Shown piece by piece: positions 22,780 through 29,596 of a DNA stretch of 29,596 bases. Source of the DNA: Candidatus Luteimonas excrementigallinarum (GTDB taxonomy: Bacteria > Pseudomonadota > Gammaproteobacteria > Xanthomonadales > Xanthomonadaceae); assembly GCA_019115725.1 (NCBI GenBank), contig DXCY01000212.1:1-29596 (forward strand), written 5' to 3'. Each line of letters begins with the position of its first letter. Positions within the stretch are counted from its first letter, which is position 1. Position numbers and translations under genes: made by a program. The notes under the pieces were generated by a model, which searched no databases, had not been told where the DNA came from, and saw only the letters and a list, made by a program, of their open reading frames with translations.

Positions 22780-24792
22780 ATGGACGATCAGCCGAGGGGT
22801 AGCCGGTGGCCGCGCACCGCCGGCCGGGTTCAACGCGTTGTCGGATGGCGTCTGGCGCTGGCACTGCTATGCAGCCTGGCGTTGCCCGTGTGGGCTGCGG
22901 ATCCAGCCTACCCCCTCGAGGGTTGGCGCGTGGAGCTGCTGCAGGAAAAGGGCCTGCCGCGCGCGCTGCGCGGCGAGGTACTGATAGAGGAGGGAACCCG
23001 CTCCCAGGTGGCCCATATCGCGATCCGCGCGCCCTTTGGTCAGGTGCAGCCGGCGGTGGAGCAGGCGCTGGCCGGATTGGGGCGCTTCGAGGGAAATTTT
23101 TCGCAGATCCCACGGGCCTACCTGGGGGATGGGTGGGCTGAGGTGCTCATGTCGCGCCATCCGGAGCTGCGGCGTGCGTATGCCCGCATTGCGTCGCTGG
23201 AGGGGTTGCAGGCCCAGGTCGATATGGGCGCCCTGCTGCCGTGGGAGCTGGAGCGTGAGATGCGACGGGCGGAAGCGTCCCCCGATTCTTCTCCGCAGAC
23301 CCGGATTGAGCTGCCGGAGCTGCAGCCGGACAGCCGGTTCTGGAGGGCCACCCAAACCCGACGCCACGGCCTGGCCGGGCGCAGCCGCCGCGTTGACGTG
23401 GTGTCGGTGAGGGAGATGGACGTGGTGCTGGGTGCCCCGGCCACCGTCGTGTCGGTCCAAGCCCAGCTGCGGTGGCCGAATCCTGACGGTGGGCTGATCG
23501 ACCAGATCCGCGAGTTCAACATCCTTTCCCCGGGGCCGTCCAGGTTCCTGGATCGGAAGGTGGTGCCCGCGGACCTGTTCACTGCCGTGCATGAAGCGCT
23601 GCGCGCGCTGCCGGAGGGGGCGCACACCCAGGTGCATGCCTCGGCCGAAGCGTGGACGGTGCCGATCGAGCCGCCTTTTCCGGTGAAGCAATCCCGGCTG
23701 GTGGCGCCGGATCCGGATGCGCGGCAGCTGGATACGGTCAGTTGGCCGCTGGCCGAAGGGATGGGCGCACTGCTTGATCTGTTCCCGCTGCCAGGAGGCG
23801 AGCTGCTGTTGGCGACCCATGAACGCAGCCATCCCCGGCTGTGGCATTACCGCCCCGGTGGTGAGGCGCGGCTGCTGTGGCGCGGCGACGCCCAGAACGT
23901 GCACAGCGCCTATACGCGCCTGATCGCGGGTGCGCAGGGACGGATCCATCTGACGCTTACCAATGCCGTAGTCGTCCACGACCCGGCCACTGGCGTCACC
24001 ACCCATCACCCCCTGCAGGTTCCGGAAGGTATCGACGAGCCGAATTACTGGCAGTGGCAGCGGGGCGCGGATGGCGGGTTGGAGCTGTACAGCCACGTCT
24101 CCAGCCTGAGAGGCCCCTTGCGCAGCGGCCTGCAGCGGCTGGTGTCCGGCCCCATGCCTGTCGCCGATGGCGAGCCTTGGTGGTTTACCCCGGGGTTCAT
24201 GTCACCGCGGCAGGCGGTTGCGCGCCGATACCGGCGGGGCAACAGCCTGCTCAAACCGATCGATGCGCTTGATCAGGAAGGGGTCTGGGTGGAGGAGCCG
24301 ACCGGCCTGGCGCTGCTGCATCCGGAAGACGGACGCATCGTGCGCGCGATCGAGCTGCCGCTGCGGCTGGGGAGCGTTGTTGAGGGGGATGGTGACTGGG
24401 ACGGCATGGCCAACCACGTGCCGCAGCCGTTCGGCTCCCCGGCGGGGCGCTGGATTGCCACCGGCTTCACGATCGGACCGGAGCGCCAGCGTGGCATGCA
24501 CGTCACTAACGTGGACACCGGGCGGACGTTGTTGTCGGCCTGGCTGGAGGGAGTCAATTCGCTTGCAGCGGGAAGCGCCAGCCCCGACGGCACCCGCATC
24601 GCCCTGGGGGGCGACGTGCTGCGCAGCGGCAGTCGCATCGCAATCTGGCCGACCGCCTCCGGCAGGAAGGCGGTCGTGGCCGATGTGGAACAGCGCGACT
24701 GCTACGATCTCAAGCGGCTGGTGTGGTCCGGCGATGGCGCCCGGCTGTGGGGCGTGTGCAGGAACGCGGTGCTGTCCTGGGCGGTTGACTGA
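22780..24792 (+). CDS. Large secreted protein of unknown function, C-terminal propeller-like
   Basis: A 670-residue protein with a late signal peptide: a basic, Arg-rich 20-residue leader, hydrophobic WRLALALLCSLALPVWA (about 23-39) and cleavage near Ala39/40. An N-terminal domain of about 100 residues (YPLEGWRVELLQEKGLP..., IAIRAPFGQVQPAVEQALAGLG) is followed by a helical linker. A long beta-rich half (about 310-670) has repeated strand pairs such as LLLATHERSHPRLWHYRPGGEARLLWRG and ASPDGTRIALGGDVL, suggesting a beta-propeller. The start ATG at 22780 has only a weak GGGGCGG ribosome site. It converges on htpG with 21 bp between the coding ends and shares a 13-bp terminator hairpin. Family not recognised; periplasmic or cell-surface binding is a guess. 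Confidence 0.8.
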   Translation: MDDQPRGSRWPRTAGRVQRVVGWRLALALLCSLALPVWAADPAYPLEGWRVELLQEKGLPRALRGEVLIEEGTRSQVAHIAIRAPFGQVQPAVEQALAGLGRFEGNFSQIPRAYLGDGWAEVLMSRHPELRRAYARIASLEGLQAQVDMGALLPWELEREMRRAEASPDSSPQTRIELPELQPDSRFWRATQTRRHGLAGRSRRVDVVSVREMDVVLGAPATVVSVQAQLRWPNPDGGLIDQIREFNILSPGPSRFLDRKVVPADLFTAVHEALRALPEGAHTQVHASAEAWTVPIEPPFPVKQSRLVAPDPDARQLDTVSWPLAEGMGALLDLFPLPGGELLLATHERSHPRLWHYRPGGEARLLWRGDAQNVHSAYTRLIAGAQGRIHLTLTNAVVVHDPATGVTTHHPLQVPEGIDEPNYWQWQRGADGGLELYSHVSSLRGPLRSGLQRLVSGPMPVADGEPWWFTPGFMSPRQAVARRYRRGNSLLKPIDALDQEGVWVEEPTGLALLHPEDGRIVRAIELPLRLGSVVEGDGDWDGMANHVPQPFGSPAGRWIATGFTIGPERQRGMHVTNVDTGRTLLSAWLEGVNSLAAGSASPDGTRIALGGDVLRSGSRIAIWPTASGRKAVVADVEQRDCYDLKRLVWSGDGARLWGVCRNAVLSWAVD

Positions 24793-24808
24793 AGCCCGCC
24801 CAGGACAG
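24772..24808. terminator. Bidirectional hairpin between convergent genes
   Basis: Perfect 13-bp stem CTGTCCTGGGCGG (24772-24784) / CCGCCCAGGACAG (24796-24808), 11-nt loop, spanning the stop codon of the secreted-protein gene and ending 6 bp before the htpG stop. No strong U-tract on either side. Confidence 0.65.
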
Positions 24809-24813
24809 GCACG

Positions 24814-26703
24814 TCAGCCCACCAGCAGCCGGTTCATCCGCTGCACGAACGCGGCCGGATCCACCAGCGGTGCGCCGGCAGCGATCTCGGCCTGCTCGAG
24901 CAGCAGCGTGGCCAGATCGTTGGCGACGGCTGCGTCCGCTTCGGTGTCGATCCTCGCCAACAGTGCGTGCTGCGGGTTGATCTCCAGCGTCGGCTTGCTC
25001 TCCGGCACGTCCTGGCCGGCCTCGCGCAGCAGGCGCGCCAGGTGCGGGGCCATTTCGTGGTCGGCCAGGGCCAGGCAGGAGGGCGAGTCGGTGAGGCGGG
25101 CGGACACGCGCACGTCGGCCACGCGATCGCCCAGCATCGTCTTCAGCTTCTCCAGCAGCGGGGCGGCGGCCTCGGTGGCTTCTTCCTGCTTCTTCTTTTC
25201 CGCCTCGTCCATCGGCAGCTCGCCCTTGGCCACGCTCTTCAGCGGCTTGCCGGCGTACTCGGTCAGGTGGCCCAGCACCCACTCGTCGATGCGGTCGAAC
25301 ATCAGCAGCACTTCGATGCCGCGCGCCTTGAACGCCTCCAGCTGCGGGCTGCCCGCGGCGGCCTTGTAGCCGTCGGCGGTGATGTACCAGATCGCGTCCT
25401 GGTCACCCTTCATGCGGCCGACGTAGTCATCCAGCGACACGGTCTGGGCGTCGCCCTCGCCCTGGGTCGACGCGAAGCGCAGCAGCTTGGCGATCCGCTC
25501 GCGGTTGGCGTGGTCTTCCACGATGCCTTCCTTGAGCGTGTTGCCGAAAGCCTTGAGGAAGGCGGCGAACTTCTCCGGTTCGTCGCGCGAGAGCTTTTCG
25601 ATCAGGTCCAGCACGCGCTTCACGCAGGCGCCCCTGATGCGGTCCAGCTGGCGGTTCTGCTGCAGGATCTCGCGGCTCACGTTGAGCGGCAGGTCGTCCG
25701 AATCCACCACGCCGCGCACGAAGCGCAGGTAGTTGGGCAGCAGCTCCTCGGCTGCGTCCATCACGAACACGCGCTTGATGTAGAGCTTGAGCCCCTTGCG
25801 CTCGTCGCGCCCGCCCATCATCAGGTCGAACGGCGGCTGCGAGGGCAGGTACAGCAGGGTGGTGAAGCTCTGGCTGCCTTCCACGCGGTTGTGGCTCCAC
25901 GCGGCGGCATCGTTGAAATCGTGGCCGAGCGACTTGTAGAAGTTCTGGTAGTCCTCGTCGCTGATCTCCGACTTGGACTTGGTCCACAGCGCCGAGGCGT
26001 CGTTGACGGTCTCCCACTCGGGCGCCTGATCGGCGGCCTTGTTCTCCTCGTCGCCGCCCATGTCGGCCTTGGGCATGCGGATCGGGAAGGCTACGTGGTC
26101 GGAATACTTGCGCACCAGCGAGCGCAGCTTCCAGTCCTCGAGGAACTCCTCCTCGCCCTCCTTCAGGTGCAGCACCACGGCGGTGCCGCGCTCGGGCAGG
26201 GTGGCGGCGTCCAGCGAGTACTCGCCGCGGCCATCGCTTTCCCACTTCACGCCTTCCTCCGGGGTGCTGCCGGCGCGGCGGGTGAGCACGGTGACCTTGT
26301 CGGCGACCACGAAACCGGAATAGAAGCCGACGCCGAACTGGCCGATCAGGCGCGCATCCGCCTTCTTCTCACCGTCCAGCGATTCCAGGAACCGGCGGGT
26401 GCCGGAGCTGGCGATGCTGCCGATGTTGGCCACTACCTCATCCCGCGCCATGCCGATGCCGTTGTCGCGGATGGTGACGGTGCGTGCGTCCTTGTCCCAT
26501 TCCACGTCGATCCTGAGCTCGCCTTCGCCGGCCAGCAGGTCGGGGTTGGCGATGGCCTCGAAGCGCAGCTTGTCGCAGGCGTCGGAGGCGTTGGAGATCA
26601 GCTCGCGCAGGAAGATTTCCTTGTGCGAGTAGAGCGAATGGGTGACCAGGTGCAGGACCTGGGCGACTTCGGCTTCGAACTTGCGGGTTTCTGTAGTGGT
26701 CAT
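24814..26703 (-). CDS. htpG: Molecular chaperone HtpG (bacterial Hsp90)
   Basis: Cytosolic ATP-dependent chaperone; 629 residues (E. coli 624), full length. The GHKL ATPase domain shows ELISNASDACDKLRF (ATP/Mg Asn), DNGIGM and GQFGVGFYSGFVVADKV. The middle domain has LYLPSQPPFD, LKLYIKRVFVMD, LLPNYLRFVRGVVDSDDLPLNVSREILQ. The C-terminal dimerisation region ends in PAAFVQRMNRLLVG. The ATG at 26701-26703 gives MTTTETRKFEAEV, matching the family start; an in-frame TTG at 26730 would add nine residues without support. The upstream region contains a good sigma-32-type promoter, consistent with heat induction. Confidence 0.98.
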   Translation of the reverse strand: MTTTETRKFEAEVAQVLHLVTHSLYSHKEIFLRELISNASDACDKLRFEAIANPDLLAGEGELRIDVEWDKDARTVTIRDNGIGMARDEVVANIGSIASSGTRRFLESLDGEKKADARLIGQFGVGFYSGFVVADKVTVLTRRAGSTPEEGVKWESDGRGEYSLDAATLPERGTAVVLHLKEGEEEFLEDWKLRSLVRKYSDHVAFPIRMPKADMGGDEENKAADQAPEWETVNDASALWTKSKSEISDEDYQNFYKSLGHDFNDAAAWSHNRVEGSQSFTTLLYLPSQPPFDLMMGGRDERKGLKLYIKRVFVMDAAEELLPNYLRFVRGVVDSDDLPLNVSREILQQNRQLDRIRGACVKRVLDLIEKLSRDEPEKFAAFLKAFGNTLKEGIVEDHANRERIAKLLRFASTQGEGDAQTVSLDDYVGRMKGDQDAIWYITADGYKAAAGSPQLEAFKARGIEVLLMFDRIDEWVLGHLTEYAGKPLKSVAKGELPMDEAEKKKQEEATEAAAPLLEKLKTMLGDRVADVRVSARLTDSPSCLALADHEMAPHLARLLREAGQDVPESKPTLEINPQHALLARIDTEADAAVANDLATLLLEQAEIAAGAPLVDPAAFVQRMNRLLVG

Positions 26704-26737
26704 GGGTCCGGATGTCCAGTTGTGCGACAAACAGGTG

Positions 26738-26765
26738 ATCTGCGGCCGGCGGGCCGGATTTCAAC
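26738..26765 (-). promoter_or_regulatory. Candidate sigma-32 (heat-shock) promoter of htpG
   Basis: Minus strand GTTGAAA (26765-26759) resembles the CTTGAAA -35. Thirteen bases later CCGCAGAT (26745-26738) resembles the CCCCATNT -10. Spacing fits the 11-16 nt range. The predicted start would leave a leader of about 28 nt before the htpG ATG. Confidence 0.6.
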
Positions 26766-26802
26766 CGTGCGGCGGGGGCCACGTCCCAGACGCACCACAT
26801 CC

Positions 26803-26814
26803 GCAGGTCGGCCC
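26803..26814 (+). repeat. Partial GTAG-type repeat head
   Basis: GCAGGTCGGCCC matches the first half of the full palindrome that begins 22 bp downstream, without its second arm. Probably a degraded copy. Confidence 0.4.
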
Positions 26815-26824
26815 TGCTCCATCC

Positions 26825-26848
26825 GTAGGTCGGCCCTACGCGGCCGAC
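26825..26848 (+). repeat. SMAG/REP-like GTAG palindrome, plus orientation
   Basis: GTAG head (26825-26828), stem GTCGGCC (26829-26835), loop CTACGC, stem GGCCGAC (26842-26848). The GTAG-plus-stem design is that of Stenotrophomonas SMAG and related REP elements mobilised by RAYT transposases. Confidence 0.7.
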
Positions 26849-26899
26849 GCGAGGGATATTTGAGTCACGGTGACCGCCGGAGTGCGTGGTTCGCGGGGC

Positions 26900-26923
26900 G
26901 TCGGGGGCGTAGCCCCGACCTGC
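26900..26923 (-). repeat. SMAG/REP-like palindrome, minus orientation
   Basis: On the minus strand: GCAG head, stem GTCGGGG, loop CTACGC, stem CCCCGAC. It faces the plus-strand copy across about 50 bp, with the same loop sequence. Together they form an inverted REP pair between htpG and the amidohydrolase gene. Confidence 0.7.
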
Positions 26924-27016
26924 GGGGCGGACGCGCCGCGCCCGGGACTTTTGTCCCTGTGCCGGGCCGGGGGCGGGCCGGTATGTTGGCGGGAATCACT
27001 TTTCCGGAAGTCCTGC

Positions 27017-29596
27017 ATGACCCGCAACGTCCTTGCCCTCGCCCTCGCCGGTGCGCTTTTCGCCCTCCCCGTCCACGCCCAGGACGCCCCGCCGCCGCCG
27101 GAGGAGCAGCAGGAAGGCCGCAGCGACAACGTCGAACTGGAGCAGGACGCACTGGACGCGGCCGGCGTGGATTCCGCCGAAGCGCCGCTGGAAAGCGCCC
27201 GCGGCGTGCGCGCCGATGCGGATGCGGCCGAGGACAACGGCAAGTGGAGCGTGGAATCCACCCAGGGCCAGGCCAAGACGGTGCGCTTCGAGACCAGCGA
27301 GGGCACCTGGATGGACGTGGACGTGTCGCCCGACGGGCGCACGATCGTGTTCTCGCTGCTGGGCGACCTGTACCGCATGCCGGTCTCCGGCGGCGCCGCC
27401 ACCCGCATCAGCAGCGGCCGCGCCTGGGACATCCAGCCGCGCTGGTCGCCCGATGGCAGCCGCATCGCCTTCACCTCCGACCGCAGCGGCGGCAACAACA
27501 TCTGGACCATTGCCGCCGACGGCAGCGACGCGCGCCAGGTGACGGATGAAAGCTTCCGCCTGCTCAACAACCCCACCTGGACGCCCGATGGCGAGTACAT
27601 CGTGGCCCGCAAGCACTTCACCTCGCGCCGTTCGCTGGGCGCGGGCGAGCTGTGGCTGTATCACGCCGGCGGCACCAGTGCCGGCATCCAGCTTGTGGAA
27701 AAGCCCAACGACCAGCAGGACATCGGTGAGCCCAGCGTGTCGCCCGATGGCCGCTACGTGTACTACTCGCAGGATGTGAGCCCGGGCGGCGCGTTCGACT
27801 ACAACCGTGACCCGCACGGGGTGATCTACGCGATCAAGCGCTTCGACCGCCAGACCGGAAAGAATGAGAACGTGGTGTACAGCCCGGGCGGTGCGGTGCG
27901 TCCGCAGGTGTCGCCGGATGGCCGCTCGCTGGCCTTCGTCAAGCGCGTGCGCGACAAGAGCGTGCTGCACCATCTTGATCTGGCCAGCGGCCAGGTGCGC
28001 CCGGTGTGGGACGGCCTGAGCCATGACCAGCAGGAAGCCTGGGCGATCTTCGGGCCGTACTCCGGCTTCAACTGGATGCCGGACTCCAATGCGGTGGTGA
28101 TCTGGGCCCAGGGCGGCCTGTGGCAGGTGGACATGGCCAGCGGCCAGGCCACCGAGGTGCCGTTCACCGCCCAGGTGGAGCAGGTGGTCTCCGAGCCGCT
28201 GCACTTTGCCCAGCAGCTGCCGGAAGGCACGTTCAACCCGCGCATGATCCGCGACGTGGCCACCTCGGCCGATGGCGGCACCCTGGTGTTCCATGCGCTC
28301 GGCCAGCTGTGGCGCAAGTCCCTGCCCAACGGCACCCCGCAGCGGCTCACCAGCAGCCGCGGCGTGTACGAATACCAGCCGAGCTTCAGCGCCGATGGCC
28401 GGCAGATGCTCTACACCACCTGGTCCGACGAGGAGATGGGCGCGATCCACGTGCGCAGCGCCAGCGGCACCGGCGTGGGCCGCAAGCTCACCACCGAGCG
28501 CGGCTTCTACTACCAGCCGGGCTTCTCGCCCGACGGCCGCCACGTGGTGTACAGCCGCAGCGGCGGGGGCGGCCTGACCGGCAGCCTGTGGTCGGGCGAC
28601 CGCGGCATCTACGTGGTGCCCGCCTCGGGCGGCGAGCCGGTGCGCGTGGCCGAGTCCGGCCAGTCGCCGCAGTTCAACCATGATGGCAGCCGGGTGCTGT
28701 ATCTGGCCGGCGGCGGCATGGAGAAGAAGCTGATGTCGGTGGGCCTGCACGGCGAGGACCCGCGCGAGGTGTTCGACCTCAAGTACGTGGACTCGGTACA
28801 GATCAGCCCGGACGGCAAGTGGGTGGCGTTCACCGAGCTGTTCCATGCCTACGTGGCGCCGATGCCCGAGGCCGGGCGGGTGATCACCCTCAACCGCGAG
28901 ACCCGTGCGCTGCCGGTGCGCCAGGTCAGTGCCGACGTGGGCAGCTACCTGCACTGGGCGGCCGACTCCAAGTCCGTGCACTGGATGGTCGGCGACCGCT
29001 ACCACTCGCGGCGCCTGGACCAGACCTTCGCCTTCCTGCCGGGCGCGCCGCAGGAGATTGCCGAGCCCGCACCGGGCGGCGGCATCCCGGTGGGCCTGGA
29101 GGCGCCGGTGTACCAGGCCGATGAGGTGGTGGCCTTCACCAACGCGCGCATCGTGACCATGCGCGATGCGGAGAATTCGCAGGAGGTGATCGAGAACGGC
29201 ACCATCGTGCTCCGCGGCAACACCATTGCCGCAGTGGGCGCGGCGGGCGAGGTCGAGGTGCCTGCGGGCGCGAATGTGATCGACGCGGCCGGCAAGACCA
29301 TCGTCCCCGGCATGATCGACGTGCACGCCCACGCCTCCAACTTCGGCTCCGGCGTGGTGCCGCAGCAGAACTGGGCCTACTACGCCAACCTCGCCTTCGG
29401 CATCACCACCCTGCATGACCCGTCGGCGACCACCGAGTTCGTGTTCTCGCAGTCCGAGCTGCTGCAGGCCGGGCGCATGGTGGGCCCGCGCATGTTCTCT
29501 ACCGGCACGATCCTCTACGGCGCGGACGGCGGCTTCAAGGCCGAGATCGATTCGCTCGACGACGCCCGCAGCCACCTGCGCCGGATGCAGGCCAAC
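27017..29596 (+). CDS. Secreted amidohydrolase with N-terminal PD40/TolB-like propeller, 3' end outside window
   Basis: The first 860 residues of a large exported hydrolase. The signal peptide MTRNVLALALAGALFALPVHA is followed by an acidic linker to about residue 75. About ten PD40-type (TolB-like) blades follow, each marked by a (S/T)xDG motif (VSPDGRTIVFS, WSPDGSRIAFTSD, VSPDGRYVYYS, FSPDGRHVVYS, ISPDGKWVAFT). From about residue 700 an amidohydrolase barrel begins: AFTNARIVTM, GNTIAAVG, GKTIVPGMIDVHAHAS with the metal-binding His770-x-His772, then GITTLHDPS. Family members are usually about 1050-1100 residues, so roughly the last 200, with the remaining metal ligands, lie beyond the window. 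The substrate is unknown; members are annotated as dipeptidase, prolidase or imidazolonepropionase-like. It lies behind the REP pair, divergent from htpG. Confidence 0.93.
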   Translation, partial: MTRNVLALALAGALFALPVHAQDAPPPPEEQQEGRSDNVELEQDALDAAGVDSAEAPLESARGVRADADAAEDNGKWSVESTQGQAKTVRFETSEGTWMDVDVSPDGRTIVFSLLGDLYRMPVSGGAATRISSGRAWDIQPRWSPDGSRIAFTSDRSGGNNIWTIAADGSDARQVTDESFRLLNNPTWTPDGEYIVARKHFTSRRSLGAGELWLYHAGGTSAGIQLVEKPNDQQDIGEPSVSPDGRYVYYSQDVSPGGAFDYNRDPHGVIYAIKRFDRQTGKNENVVYSPGGAVRPQVSPDGRSLAFVKRVRDKSVLHHLDLASGQVRPVWDGLSHDQQEAWAIFGPYSGFNWMPDSNAVVIWAQGGLWQVDMASGQATEVPFTAQVEQVVSEPLHFAQQLPEGTFNPRMIRDVATSADGGTLVFHALGQLWRKSLPNGTPQRLTSSRGVYEYQPSFSADGRQMLYTTWSDEEMGAIHVRSASGTGVGRKLTTERGFYYQPGFSPDGRHVVYSRSGGGGLTGSLWSGDRGIYVVPASGGEPVRVAESGQSPQFNHDGSRVLYLAGGGMEKKLMSVGLHGEDPREVFDLKYVDSVQISPDGKWVAFTELFHAYVAPMPEAGRVITLNRETRALPVRQVSADVGSYLHWAADSKSVHWMVGDRYHSRRLDQTFAFLPGAPQEIAEPAPGGGIPVGLEAPVYQADEVVAFTNARIVTMRDAENSQEVIENGTIVLRGNTIAAVGAAGEVEVPAGANVIDAAGKTIVPGMIDVHAHASNFGSGVVPQQNWAYYANLAFGITTLHDPSATTEFVFSQSELLQAGRMVGPRMFSTGTILYGADGGFKAEIDSLDDARSHLRRMQAN

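Noticed and set aside
845..29596. Scattered GCTGGTGG octamers as Chi sites (for example near 8480 and 20460)
   Set aside because: This octamer is common by chance in Leu/Val-rich GC-rich coding sequence, and the Chi sequence of this lineage is unknown to me; a genome-wide strand-bias test would be needed.
1..29596. CRISPR arrays, tRNA or rRNA genes, insertion sequences
   Set aside because: No regularly spaced repeats, no cloverleaf or rRNA-like sequence and no transposase gene were seen on either strand.

Overview
The window is high-G+C bacterial DNA with tightly packed, mostly well-coding genes. Several features point to a gammaproteobacterium of the Xanthomonadaceae (Stenotrophomonas/Pseudoxanthomonas/Xanthomonas-like): an uninterrupted recC-recB-recD operon, a PA2169-family protein, a YjjJ-type HipA protein, SMAG-like GTAG palindromes and a PD40-amidohydrolase. 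The family assignment is an inference from gene content and repeats; no rRNA or tRNA is present to confirm it.

Layout. 1-740 (minus) is the nearly complete 5' part of a classical short-chain dehydrogenase, divergent from 845-9689 (plus), the recC-recB-recD operon for the RecBCD helicase-nuclease. Its genes overlap at GTGA and ATGA junctions, so translation is probably coupled.

9690-14247 is an accessory island. It starts with an 18-codon leader ORF whose stop lies in a GTTAGCC core site. Two integron gene cassettes follow: a membrane protein and an HNH-like zinc protein. Each ends in a 60-bp attC site closely resembling the aadA type, and no integrase is in the window, so this is a cassette array lacking an integrase (CALIN-like). 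Next come a MazG-like nucleotide pyrophosphohydrolase and a PD-(D/E)XK-DUF2075 (Schlafen group 3-type) helicase, a plausible two-gene defence module. A possible broken gene tail lies before the next chromosomal gene.

14248-18592 holds an FAD monooxygenase (minus), a secreted protein of unknown function (plus), a solo HipA/YjjJ kinase (minus) with a palindromic operator at its promoter, and a 57-residue protein that is 44 % glutamine (plus). Two back-to-back terminators follow.

18593-24813 holds a PA2169-family four-helix protein and a TonB-like-architecture membrane protein (both minus). Then come a translationally coupled pair (HEVNH putative zinc peptidase plus lipoprotein, plus strand), a DUF3597 protein (minus) and a 670-residue secreted protein (plus) that converges on htpG.

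24814-29596 holds htpG (minus), with a likely sigma-32 promoter. A facing pair of GTAG-type REP palindromes separates it from the start of a large secreted beta-propeller amidohydrolase (plus), which is cut by the window edge.

How the genes relate: RecBCD is core DNA repair and phage-DNA degradation. The island directly after it carries horizontally acquired cassettes and a candidate nuclease-helicase plus nucleotide-hydrolase defence pair. The remaining genes are mostly independent envelope, stress or metabolic units.
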